DNA of 10,877 nucleotides from Bacteroidales bacterium UBA5621 (GCA_002424525.1 DIKJ01000150.1:703-11579), one strand, 5' to 3'; positions 1 to 8,476 are shown, numbered from the stretch's first letter. Notes: generated by a model from the sequence alone, not told the origin. Translations and numbers: made by a program.

Positions 1-1433
1 TAAATATCCCAGAATAGTTTTGTAGAGACCAGGTCCCCTCCGATTGCATTTGATGCAGCTGTATAACTGGATAAATTAAGGTTATTCTCATTAAATGGAT
101 ACGGCATTCTCATCGGAATATCATCAATGGTCTTATTTCTGGCAATATTAAAAACCGGGGTATCGAACCTTCTCCACTCTGCCCATCCTTCAAGTCCCCT
201 GTTATAAAGTGCAATCCATTTCTGGAGTCCGATCTTTTTCCTGAAATCATTTGCAGTGCTTCCTGTTGCATACCCGATTTCAGGCTGTGAGAGATATGCC
301 GCTGCCTCAGCTTCATTACCTCCCCACGCTAAAATACTCTGGGTAACTGCCCTGTTATAGTGTGAAACAACCGAGCCACCTCCAACGTTATATTCTCTGG
401 CAGCCGCTTCAGCCAGCAAGAACTCAACCTCAACATAATCAAGAAGAATTGCAGGAAAATCAGGCTCAAGCATTCCCGGAGGGAAAGATGAACACTGACT
501 GAAAACATTCCTGTAACCATATCTGCCTCCAATATATTCACCTCCAATAGTTGTAAAGTAATAAGCTCTCCGGGGATCGTTTATTGCATTCATGGTATCA
601 ACAATGGTATTTGAAGCCACAAAATCCCTTCTGCCCTGCTGGATAATATAACTATAAAGTGAATTAACATGTGGGGTAACTCCAAAATATTCCAGCCTGG
701 CTGATTGAGACTGGCCGGTAAAAACCCCCCTTGCAATGGCTGCCTCGGCTGTGCTCCTGGATAAAGCAGGATTGACATCGGCAAGTCTCATGGCCAGACG
801 CAGTTGTAATGAATTGGCAAACATCCTCCATAATTCAACGTCACCATCATATAAAACATCAGCCAGTCCCATCCCGGGGTAATTATCATCCAGAACGGCA
901 GCATCATCTGACAACCTGTTAATAAGATCCTCATAAATTGTTTCTGCGTCATCATATGACGGAGTAGGATTGTCCCTCCCATTAAGTGCTTCAGTATAAG
1001 GGATATTCCCGTTTACATCAACGAGTACATGGTAGGCATATACTTCAAGGATGTCAACGACTGCCTTACGGTTTACCTTAACCTCTGCCTCAATTGACTC
1101 ATCGAGGTCAATTAATCTCCTGACCTCTTTAAGATCAAGCAGCACATCGCGGTAGAGTGTCTCCCACATCTCATCGGGCAGGCTCCTGTCATAGAAGTTC
1201 CACTGGCTCTCGCCATAATAGGTTGTCTGAGAATTATACTGGGCAAGAAGCCTTGAAATGTTCTGGTTCTGATCAATACTGTTCACCTGTTCAAAAAGTT
1301 GCACCTCAGCCATTGTGAAAATTGCTGTGGCAGGAACAGTTGCAGACATTTTTGGATTTATGTTATCAGGAAGCTCGCAGGAATAAACTCCTGCCGATAA
1401 CAACAATATCAATATATATTTAATCTGTTTCAT
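1..1433 (-). CDS. SusD/RagB-like outer-membrane nutrient-binding lipoprotein (3' end at window edge)
   Basis: Surface lipoprotein that would bind nutrient and act as the lid of the neighbouring SusC channel. My reading of the minus strand from ATG 1433 gives 477 uninterrupted codons down to position 3. It begins MKQIKYILILLLSAGVYSC, a type II signal peptide with the lipid-anchored cysteine at residue 19, followed by the acidic stretch ELPDN. Family-like motifs follow: TTYYGESQWNFYDRS with WETLYRDVLLDLKE near residues 71-104, IPYTEAL near 145, and a C-terminal part with KWIALYNRGLEGWAEWRR, MPYPFNENNLN, and finally IGGDLVSTKLFWDI. From memory this pattern fits the SusD-like_2 (PF12771) group. 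Proteins of this type usually end at about this point, so probably only the last residue or two and the stop are missing; the next codon begins TA. The start lies 23 bp after the SusC stop with an A-rich leader and no Shine-Dalgarno site, so translation probably follows SusC on one mRNA. Substrate unknown. Confidence 0.93.
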   Translation of the reverse strand, partial: MKQIKYILILLLSAGVYSCELPDNINPKMSATVPATAIFTMAEVQLFEQVNSIDQNQNISRLLAQYNSQTTYYGESQWNFYDRSLPDEMWETLYRDVLLDLKEVRRLIDLDESIEAEVKVNRKAVVDILEVYAYHVLVDVNGNIPYTEALNGRDNPTPSYDDAETIYEDLINRLSDDAAVLDDNYPGMGLADVLYDGDVELWRMFANSLQLRLAMRLADVNPALSRSTAEAAIARGVFTGQSQSARLEYFGVTPHVNSLYSYIIQQGRRDFVASNTIVDTMNAINDPRRAYYFTTIGGEYIGGRYGYRNVFSQCSSFPPGMLEPDFPAILLDYVEVEFLLAEAAAREYNVGGGSVVSHYNRAVTQSILAWGGNEAEAAAYLSQPEIGYATGSTANDFRKKIGLQKWIALYNRGLEGWAEWRRFDTPVFNIARNKTIDDIPMRMPYPFNENNLNLSSYTAASNAIGGDLVSTKLFWDI

Positions 1434-1456
1434 AGCTCTTTAGTTTTTCATGACAA

Positions 1457-4400
1457 TTAGAATGAAAATTTTAAGTCAATACCAAAAGTTCGTGTTGTAG
1501 GATAGGTACCATTCTCTATTCCCTGCTGATTACCGGAACTTAATGCGGCCTCAGGATCAAAATGATAGGTATTCTTGCTTATTATCCACAAATTACGGGC
1601 TACCAGCGAAACTGAAACATTTCTAATAAAAGTGGATGACAGAACCGAATTTGGTATGTTGTAGGATAAAGCCAGTTCACGCAGCTTTACGTATGATGCA
1701 TCCAATACATATCTTGCGGTGGGTGAAGCATCATAATCGAATGCTGTGCCCCATTCATTGCATTCCACATAAGTTGTATTGGCAGCCCCGTCTGCATATA
1801 CTGTATTCGGGAAAAGAACGCCTCCAACCTCGGAAACAGGGTCGCGCCTGGGATTTCCCTTGTCGTTCAGACCGGCTGTCTCTTCATAAAGACCGGTGGA
1901 TAATCCATGCTTGGTGTTGACTGAATAGATATCGCCACCCTGCTGAATATCTACCAGTCCGCTCAGGGAGAGATTTTTATACCGCAGAGTATTTTTGATT
2001 CCTGCATTCCAGTCAGGATTGATATTACCAATTACTTCCTCCTCATCGGTTTTCAGGTAGAACCCATCCGGGCCAACTACCTTCTTGCCATCCAGATAGA
2101 CGAAATTGGTTCCGACTATAGCGCCATAAGGCTGACCTTCCCTTGCGTTAATTGAAACATCCCAGGCCTGGAAAAGAAGTATATTATCAATATTCTCACC
2201 AAGACTGATAACTTCATTCATATTCTTAAACCAGTTGACATCAAGACTCCAGGAGAAATCTTTAACCTGTACCGGAACTGTATTCAGTGAAAATTCAAAC
2301 CCCTTGTTCTGTATTTCTCCCGCATTTATGTACATGGCACTGTAACCCGAACCTCTCGAAACTTCAATAGGCAAAATCTGATCAAATGTGTTGTTCCTGT
2401 AAAATGAGAAATCGAGCCCGAAACGATTTTTCAAAAAACTGGCCTCCAGACCAAGTTCAATACTTTTTGTACGCTCAGGCAACAGATCAGGATTAAAAAG
2501 TGCAGGATTGATGTTTGTGTTATAAAAATTGTTCTGCAGAGAGAACAGACCAAGACTTCCCCAGGGTTTTCCGGAGATGTATGAAGGTTTTGTGTTATAC
2601 GCAGGGGCGTCGTTCCCAACCTCGGCATAGTTAATTCTGGCTTTCAGGAAGGAGAGAAAGCTCATCTCTTTTAATCCACCCAATTCCGACAGGATAAAAC
2701 TGGTTGATATCGACGGATAGAAATATGAATTATTGCCTTCCGGCAATGTTGATGACTTATCGTATCGCGCAGTCAGGTCGACATAAACAAACCTTCTTAA
2801 TCCAATTGACAGGCTGGCATAGACACTGTTAATCATCTGTATTATTTCAGCCTCTTCGTTGAATATCGGAGCAACCGAGTTATCAAGAGCATAAAAACCG
2901 GGGATTGAAAGCCCTCCGACAGTACTGGCAAGTGTAGATCTGACGGTATTTGATCTGGTGCTTGATCCCAGTAAACCGTTTAACGATATTGCTCCCAGCT
3001 CTTTCTGAAACCTGAGCATAATGTCAGCATTGAACTCATTGAATGTCCGCAGGTATTTTGTATAATCGGGTAATGCACCAGCCGAACAACTGCTGATTGC
3101 AACTCTTCTTTCCTGGTATTCAGAGTAGTAGTCACTGGCAATTCTTCCCTCAATAGTTGCCCAGTCAGTAAGCCTGAAGTTAAGTTTCCCATAACCATAA
3201 AATCTGTCACGACCATCGTTATTATAATTTTCATATCTCACCCAGCTTGGGTTATTGGCATACCATACCCTCAAAGGTGCTTCGGGAGTTGGAAGATCTT
3301 CATAGTTCCACGACCTTTGAGTACCGTCAATGGGAGACTTATAATTATCCATCAGGTGTTTAACATCAACATTTGTCTGAAACCACTGTGCGAATACCTG
3401 CATAGGATTCTGATCGTCATAACCTGTTCCGAATCTTCCGACAGCTTTCATATTGATATAATTTGCATTAGCCTCGACCGACATTCTTTCCGAAAGATCA
3501 AGTTTTCCGGCAAGGTTCACGGTGTTCCTTTTTATGGAGCTGTTTGCCATTATACTCGTCTCATCAACATTGGTATAGGAGAGTCTGAAGCTCCCGTTAT
3601 CGCTTCCGCCGTCGAAGGCAATGTTATTTGTGTACTTGACTCCGGTCTTAAAAAGTGATTCTATGCTATGCTCCGGAAATACCCATGGCCTTTTTTCTCC
3701 ATAATTTGTTGCCAGAGGATCCAATGCATCCCAATGAACCACCATCAGGTCAGGATCGAATTTTGCACCCCACGATGCATCATCAAATATTGGCACGACA
3801 AGGTCGTCGGTTCCATCACCGTCAATATCGCTTAACAGAAAATATCCGCTGTCATCATCATAATAAGGTCCATACGCACCACCATATTCTTTTTGATATT
3901 TTGGGAGTGTGGAGTTATCAACTTTGCTCATTACCACACTTGAGTTGAGTGATATACCCAATCCTCTGTTCCTGGTCCCTTTTTTAGTAGTAACCAGTAC
4001 CACCCCGTTAGCAGCCCGCGATCCGTAAAGGGCACTGGCAGCTGCTCCCTTTAAAACAGAGATTGATTCAATATCATCAGGATTTATATCCATTGCGGCG
4101 TTTCCATAATCGAACCCGCCACCTCCGATCTTCTGGGTTTCAGTATTGGTATTACTGTTGTCAACAGGTACGCCGTCAACCACAAAGAGGGCCTGGTTAT
4201 TTCCCAATAGTGAAGCATTACCCCGGATCACAATATTCGCCGATCCACCCATTGTGTTTGGTTGTTTGATCGAAACAACGGAAATTTTGCCTGACATTGA
4301 AGAAACAAAGTTTGTCTCTCTTGCAGTATTCAGCTCGTCACCTCCGATCTGCTGAACAGAATATCCGAGGCTTTTCTTTTCCCTGGAAATACCCAGTGCC

Positions 4401-4726
4401 GTCACTACTACTTCGTTCAGCCCGAGTACATCCGGTTCCATAATAATATCAATAACGGAAAGGTTTCCGATATCAACCTCCTGTTTCTTCATACCTATGT
4501 ATGAAAAAATCAGGGTAGTAGCACTCTCCGGAACTAGCAGGGAGTACTTTCCGTTTATGTCGGTCGTAACCCCTGTGGTCGTTCCTTTAACAGAAACTGT
4601 AACCCCGGGGAGCACTCCTTCTCCCTCAACGGATGAGGTTACTGTTCCGGAAACTATCTTTTGCTGGGCATTCGCAGAAAACAAAAACCCGCAAAAAACC
4701 AAAAGCATCAAGAGAATTTTTCTCAT
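1457..4726 (-). CDS. SusC/RagA-family TonB-linked outer-membrane transporter
   Basis: TonB-dependent outer-membrane channel of 1089 residues that imports a bulky nutrient captured by the SusD partner downstream. Domains in order: Sec signal peptide (about 1-20, cleavage probably after SANA); carboxypeptidase-regulatory-like beta-sandwich (about 23-100, with GVTVSVKGTTTGVTTDINGK and FSYIGMKKQEV); the family link LNEVVVTALG at 103; plug with IVIRGNASL and LFVVDGVPVDN; the SusC signature from D213 (DINPDDIESISVLKGAAAS, then ALYGSRAANGVVLVTTKKG); and a long beta-barrel ending in a terminal Phe (DLKFSF), as outer-membrane insertion expects. The start is fixed by an in-frame TAA at 4744-4742 with no other ATG between. 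Residues near 285-312 carry an insertion with DIDGDGTDD that resembles a calcium loop. No TAnnTTTG element faces this gene in the upstream gap, so expression may need another sigma factor; that is inference. Family assignment is secure, cargo unknown. Confidence 0.97.
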   Translation of the reverse strand: MRKILLMLLVFCGFLFSANAQQKIVSGTVTSSVEGEGVLPGVTVSVKGTTTGVTTDINGKYSLLVPESATTLIFSYIGMKKQEVDIGNLSVIDIIMEPDVLGLNEVVVTALGISREKKSLGYSVQQIGGDELNTARETNFVSSMSGKISVVSIKQPNTMGGSANIVIRGNASLLGNNQALFVVDGVPVDNSNTNTETQKIGGGGFDYGNAAMDINPDDIESISVLKGAAASALYGSRAANGVVLVTTKKGTRNRGLGISLNSSVVMSKVDNSTLPKYQKEYGGAYGPYYDDDSGYFLLSDIDGDGTDDLVVPIFDDASWGAKFDPDLMVVHWDALDPLATNYGEKRPWVFPEHSIESLFKTGVKYTNNIAFDGGSDNGSFRLSYTNVDETSIMANSSIKRNTVNLAGKLDLSERMSVEANANYINMKAVGRFGTGYDDQNPMQVFAQWFQTNVDVKHLMDNYKSPIDGTQRSWNYEDLPTPEAPLRVWYANNPSWVRYENYNNDGRDRFYGYGKLNFRLTDWATIEGRIASDYYSEYQERRVAISSCSAGALPDYTKYLRTFNEFNADIMLRFQKELGAISLNGLLGSSTRSNTVRSTLASTVGGLSIPGFYALDNSVAPIFNEEAEIIQMINSVYASLSIGLRRFVYVDLTARYDKSSTLPEGNNSYFYPSISTSFILSELGGLKEMSFLSFLKARINYAEVGNDAPAYNTKPSYISGKPWGSLGLFSLQNNFYNTNINPALFNPDLLPERTKSIELGLEASFLKNRFGLDFSFYRNNTFDQILPIEVSRGSGYSAMYINAGEIQNKGFEFSLNTVPVQVKDFSWSLDVNWFKNMNEVISLGENIDNILLFQAWDVSINAREGQPYGAIVGTNFVYLDGKKVVGPDGFYLKTDEEEVIGNINPDWNAGIKNTLRYKNLSLSGLVDIQQGGDIYSVNTKHGLSTGLYEETAGLNDKGNPRRDPVSEVGGVLFPNTVYADGAANTTYVECNEWGTAFDYDASPTARYVLDASYVKLRELALSYNIPNSVLSSTFIRNVSVSLVARNLWIISKNTYHFDPEAALSSGNQQGIENGTYPTTRTFGIDLKFSF

Positions 4727-4785
4727 AACATTTAGTTTAGGTTAAGAATTAAGGCTAGAAAGGAATGGCTGGTTCCTTTTACTGT

Positions 4786-4813
4786 CCATGGCCATGGCGT
4801 CTCCACAGCCATG
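4786..4813. repeat. CCATGG palindrome and overlapping hairpin in the SusC leader
   Basis: CCATGGCCATGG (4786-4797) is a perfect 12-bp palindrome made of two tandem CCATGG units. Its second half overlaps a stem of CATGGC (4793-4798) with GCCATG (4808-4813) around a 9-base loop. If the SusC transcript starts upstream of 4813, both could form alternative short hairpins in its leader. It could equally be an operator or chance; no T-run follows in the SusC direction, so it is not an obvious terminator. Confidence 0.4.
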
Positions 4814-4874
4814 ATAAAATTAAAAAATCTGTTGTTGATAAGTTTTCCGGATCGACGGATTGCACGGTCAGGTT

Positions 4875-4882
4875 TACATTTG
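4875..4882 (+). promoter_or_regulatory. Candidate distal -7 promoter element for dnaE
   Basis: TACATTTG matches the Bacteroidota primary-sigma -7 consensus TAnnTTTG. It would start transcription near 4888-4892, leaving a leader of about 100 bases. No TTG lies at the expected 19-21 bp upstream; the nearest, at 4860-4862, is only 12 bp away. The call therefore rests on the -7 box alone. Confidence 0.35.
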
Positions 4883-4950
4883 ACATTCCCCGGGTAACGG
4901 ATAATAAAAATGCGTGCTTCTCAACCGGGTGACTTTTATCCCGATTTTAA

Positions 4951-4958
4951 TACATTTG
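4951..4958 (+). promoter_or_regulatory. Candidate proximal -7 promoter element for dnaE
   Basis: This is a second exact TACATTTG, in the extended context TACATTTGTCAAT, with an AT-rich stretch (ATTTTAA) just before it. It would place the transcript start near 4964-4968 and leave a leader of about 25 bases before the ATG at 4990. No TTG is visible at the -33 position. Its distance from the start codon makes it the better of the two dnaE promoter candidates. Confidence 0.45.
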
Positions 4959-4989
4959 TCAATAGTCACCATCCACAAGAACCCGGTTT

Positions 4990-7900
4990 ATGTCAGGATT
5001 CTCTCACTTGCACGTTCATACGCAATACTCCATTCTCGACGGAGCCGCCAGAATACCGCTGCTTATCGACAGGGTGAAATCCCTGGGCATGGAAGCCGTA
5101 GCAATCACCGATCATGGAAATATGTTTGGCGTCAAGGAGTTTCATCTTACAGCGCTCAAGAAGGGAATTAAACCCATTATAGGCTGTGAAATGTATGTCG
5201 CCCGCAGGTCCATAAAGGATGTCTCGGGAAAAGAGGATCGTTCAGGGGATCACCTGATACTTCTCGCAAAGAATCTGACAGGTTATAAAAATCTTGTGAA
5301 ACTCGTGTCAACTGCCTGGTTAAAAGGTTTTTACTATAAACCTCGCGTTGATAAGGAATTACTTAAAGAGTACCGCGAAGGATTGATCGCCTCATCAGCT
5401 TGCCTTGCCGGAGAGATACAGGATGCCATACTGAACGGCTCCATGAAGAATGCCGAAGATGCCCTGAAAAGCTATATCGATATATTTGGTGAGGATTTTT
5501 ATCTTGAAATTCAGAGGCACGAGACTTATGATCCCGAGGCTGACAGGAGCATCTTCCCCCTTCAGCAGAAAGTAATTGAAGCTTTTAAGGAATTGTCCGC
5601 AAAATACAATGTGAAGATAATCGCCACCAACGACGTTCATTTCATAAATTCAGAAGATGCCGAAGCACACGATCGCCTGATATGTATCAATACGGCGAAG
5701 GATATCGACGACCCCGACAGGCTTAGGTACTCAAAACAGGAATATGTCAGGAGCGAGGAGGAGATGCGTTTCATATTCAGTGATGTTCCCGGAGCCGTTG
5801 ACAATGTCGGTGAACTGGTCTCTAAAATCGAGAAATACAAGCTTGACCGCGATCCCGTTATGCCTGATTTTGAGCTCCCCGAAGGGTACACCGACAAGAA
5901 TGAATACCTGAGGGCCCTCACCTATAACGGAGCGGGGGAGAGATGGGGAGAACTGACTCACGAGCATACCGACAGACTCGATTTCGAGCTCGAGACAATT
6001 TCAAAAATGGGCTTCCCCGGCTATTTTCTCATCGTCCAGGATTTTCTCAGGGCCGCCAGGGAGCTGGGTGTGTCAGTGGGGCCCGGCCGTGGGTCGGCTG
6101 CCGGATCAACAGTGGCGTACTGCCTGAGAATAACCGATATCGATCCGATAAAGTACGGGCTTCTTTTCGAACGTTTTCTCAATCCCGACAGGATCTCGCT
6201 TCCTGACATAGACATTGATTTCGATGAAGACGGCAGGGACGCCGTACTGAGATATGTTGTCAACAAATACGGCCATGATAAAGTTGCTCACATAATTACA
6301 TTTGGTACCATGGCTGCCAAAATGGCCATCCGGGACGTGGCGCGGGTGCAGAAGCTTCCCCTCCCCGATGCCGACCGCCTTGCCAAGCTTGTCCCGGAAA
6401 GGCCCGGGATAACTCTTACCCAGGCCTATGCAGAGGTGCCTGAACTGGCCAGGGAGAAAGATTCACCCAACAAACTGATAGCCCAGACCCTGAAATACGC
6501 GGAAGTGCTGGAGGGATCAATCCGTCAGACAGGCGTTCATGCATGCGGGATAATAATCGGAAAAGAAGCCCTCGATAATTATATACCCCTGTGCACTGCA
6601 AAGGATACGGACCTCTATGCAACCCAGTACGACGGCGGCCAGGTCGAATCGGTGGGCCTGCTCAAGATGGACTTCCTCGGACTTAAAACACTTTCAATAA
6701 TCAGGGATGCGGTAGAGAATATCAGGAAATCAAAAGGTATAGATATAGATGTTGATAACCTTCCTCTTGATGATAATAAAACCTTCGAGCTCTTCAGCAA
6801 CGGCGAAACAACAGGCATATTCCAGTTCGAATCGACCGGGATGAAGAGGTACCTCAGGGAACTGAAACCTACCCGGCTGGAGGACCTGATAGCGATGAAC
6901 GCCCTCTACCGTCCCGGCCCGATGGAATATATCCCCAAGTTCATCAGAGTCAAACACGGACTTGCAGATCCCGAATACTACCTTCCGGTGATGGAGAAGT
7001 ACCTTAAGGACTCATATGGTATAACTGTTTACCAGGAACAGGTCATGCTCCTTTCACAGGAACTTGCAGGGTTTACCAAGGGTGAGGCCGATTCCCTCAG
7101 AAAAGCGATGGGCAAAAAGAAGAGGTCCATTATGGATGAGATGAAGCTCAAATTCGTTGAAGGGTGCGCCAAAAGAGGTTATGATGAAACTATCGTACTG
7201 AAGATATGGTCAGACTGGGAAGCTTTTGCCCAGTATGCATTCAACAAATCCCACTCTACCTGCTATGCACTGATAGCTTTTCAGACAGGTTATCTCAAGG
7301 CTAATTACCCCGGAGAATACATGGCTGCTGTCCTTAGTCGTAATATAAACGATATCAAGAAGATAACCATCTTCATGGACGAAACCCGGAGGATGGGTAT
7401 AGAGGTGCTGGGACCGGATGTCAACGAGAGCAATGTCAAGTTCACGGTCAATAAAGACGGCAATATCCGTTTTGGCCTCGGAGCTATCAAGGGAGTCGGG
7501 GAGAATGCTGTTTTACAGCTTATAGAAGAACGGGAGATGAACGGGATCTATAACAGCATCTACGATCTTGTTGAAAGAGTGAACCTTAATGCCCTTAACA
7601 AGAAGAACCTTGAGGCGATGGCTGTTGCCGGTGCTTTCGACTGTTTTCCCGATATAACGAGAGCCCAGTATTTTGCCCTCGATTCCAGGGGATCATCCTT
7701 CATCGAGAGCCTGGTCCGTTACGGGAACAACGCAAAAGCTGTCAGGAATTCCAGCCAGCAGACACTCTTCGGCGAAACAGGAGGGTTTGACATTATCAAG
7801 CCCGAACCGACGCAATGCCCCGACTGGCCAAAACTTGAGAAGCTTAACAGGGAAAAGGAGGTGATCGGGATTTACCTCTCTTCACATCCGCTCGATGATT

Positions 7901-8475
7901 TCAGGCTCGAAATAAACACTTTCACAACTGCAACTCTTGCCGATCTGCAAAACCTGCGCGATTGGGCCGACAGGGATGTCACAGTGGCTGGAATGGTCAT
8001 AGATACCAAAAACGCAATAGGAAAAAACGGCAAACCTTACGGATCATTCACTCTGCAGGATTATTCAGACTCTTTCAGGTTCATGATGTTCGACAAGGAA
8101 TATATCGAGAACAGCAAATTTTTTATCGTTGGTTATTACCTGCTGGTGAAGGGACGGGTGCAGAAACGCCGATACAATGAAGAAGGGCTTGAATTCAGGA
8201 TAAGAACTATCAATCTCCTCTCGAGCGTCAAGGATGAACTTATAAAATCGGTCACCATCAGGCTTGATCCGGAAATTATCAGCAGGGAGATGATCAACGA
8301 GCTGATGGAGATGATCCAGGAAAACAGGGGAGAGACTGAACTTGTTTTTCTGTTCACCGATCCGGTTGACAAGATATCCCTGCCGATGTTCTCCAGGACC
8401 TTCAGAGTAAGGCTCAACAACGGTTTTATTTCGTACCTCGATGATCTTCCGGGCATCGATTATAAAGTTAATTAG
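4990..8475 (+). CDS. dnaE: DNA polymerase III subunit alpha (replicative DNA polymerase)
   Basis: Catalytic subunit of the replicative polymerase, 1161 residues, close to the E. coli DnaE length. Domains in order: PHP domain (1 to about 270) opening with HLHVHT and DHGNMFG; palm/fingers with GPGRGSAAGS, then PDIDIDF, where D406 and D408 align by motif with the E. coli catalytic pair D401/D403, and KMDFLG, where D561 aligns with the third catalytic aspartate; then ALYRPGPM, YQEQVM, and FNKSHSTCYAL. A helix-hairpin-helix region (about 770-890) leads to QQTLF at 923-927, a good beta-clamp-binding motif, and then an OB fold (VTVAGMVID with GSFTLQDYSDSFRFMMFD). A short C-terminal tau-interaction-like region ends the protein. 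The PHP metal-ligand set looks complete, unlike in E. coli. The ATG at 4990 is the first after an in-frame TAG at 4963-4965. No intein or frameshift is present. Confidence 0.98.
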   Translation: MSGFSHLHVHTQYSILDGAARIPLLIDRVKSLGMEAVAITDHGNMFGVKEFHLTALKKGIKPIIGCEMYVARRSIKDVSGKEDRSGDHLILLAKNLTGYKNLVKLVSTAWLKGFYYKPRVDKELLKEYREGLIASSACLAGEIQDAILNGSMKNAEDALKSYIDIFGEDFYLEIQRHETYDPEADRSIFPLQQKVIEAFKELSAKYNVKIIATNDVHFINSEDAEAHDRLICINTAKDIDDPDRLRYSKQEYVRSEEEMRFIFSDVPGAVDNVGELVSKIEKYKLDRDPVMPDFELPEGYTDKNEYLRALTYNGAGERWGELTHEHTDRLDFELETISKMGFPGYFLIVQDFLRAARELGVSVGPGRGSAAGSTVAYCLRITDIDPIKYGLLFERFLNPDRISLPDIDIDFDEDGRDAVLRYVVNKYGHDKVAHIITFGTMAAKMAIRDVARVQKLPLPDADRLAKLVPERPGITLTQAYAEVPELAREKDSPNKLIAQTLKYAEVLEGSIRQTGVHACGIIIGKEALDNYIPLCTAKDTDLYATQYDGGQVESVGLLKMDFLGLKTLSIIRDAVENIRKSKGIDIDVDNLPLDDNKTFELFSNGETTGIFQFESTGMKRYLRELKPTRLEDLIAMNALYRPGPMEYIPKFIRVKHGLADPEYYLPVMEKYLKDSYGITVYQEQVMLLSQELAGFTKGEADSLRKAMGKKKRSIMDEMKLKFVEGCAKRGYDETIVLKIWSDWEAFAQYAFNKSHSTCYALIAFQTGYLKANYPGEYMAAVLSRNINDIKKITIFMDETRRMGIEVLGPDVNESNVKFTVNKDGNIRFGLGAIKGVGENAVLQLIEEREMNGIYNSIYDLVERVNLNALNKKNLEAMAVAGAFDCFPDITRAQYFALDSRGSSFIESLVRYGNNAKAVRNSSQQTLFGETGGFDIIKPEPTQCPDWPKLEKLNREKEVIGIYLSSHPLDDFRLEINTFTTATLADLQNLRDWADRDVTVAGMVIDTKNAIGKNGKPYGSFTLQDYSDSFRFMMFDKEYIENSKFFIVGYYLLVKGRVQKRRYNEEGLEFRIRTINLLSSVKDELIKSVTIRLDPEIISREMINELMEMIQENRGETELVFLFTDPVDKISLPMFSRTFRVRLNNGFISYLDDLPGIDYKVN

Positions 8476-8476
8476 C

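Larger units (their letters stand above)
4727..4989. promoter_or_regulatory. Divergent intergenic region between susC-like gene and dnaE
   Basis: This 263-bp gap holds no credible gene and must carry the control signals for both flanking genes. It contains two copies of TACATTTG pointing toward dnaE, a CCATGG-rich inverted repeat about 60 bp upstream of the SusC start, and an A/T-rich tract near 4812-4830. An 8-bp inverted repeat (AACCGGGT at 4923-4930 and ACCCGGTT at 4981-4988) has its right arm just before the dnaE ATG, but one such match is expected by chance about every second region of this size. No Shine-Dalgarno site precedes either start codon. Confidence 0.6.

Noticed and set aside
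110..982. Four short minus-strand ORFs (110-316, 329-547, 590-784, 788-982) suggesting a broken or frameshifted gene
   Set aside because: A single uninterrupted frame from ATG 1433 to the window edge encodes a normal SusD-like protein across the whole stretch; the short ORFs are in other frames of it.
3317..3658. 113-codon plus-strand ORF inside the SusC-like gene
   Set aside because: It is antisense to a continuous, well-supported receptor frame and shows no domain or start context of its own.
4923..4988. Inverted repeat AACCGGGT/ACCCGGTT just before dnaE
   Set aside because: The arms are 8 bp, 50 bp apart and do not extend; roughly half of regions this size would contain such a pair by chance.
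8136..8456. 106-codon minus-strand ORF at the end of dnaE
   Set aside because: Ser/Leu-rich shadow of the dnaE coding strand with no family features.
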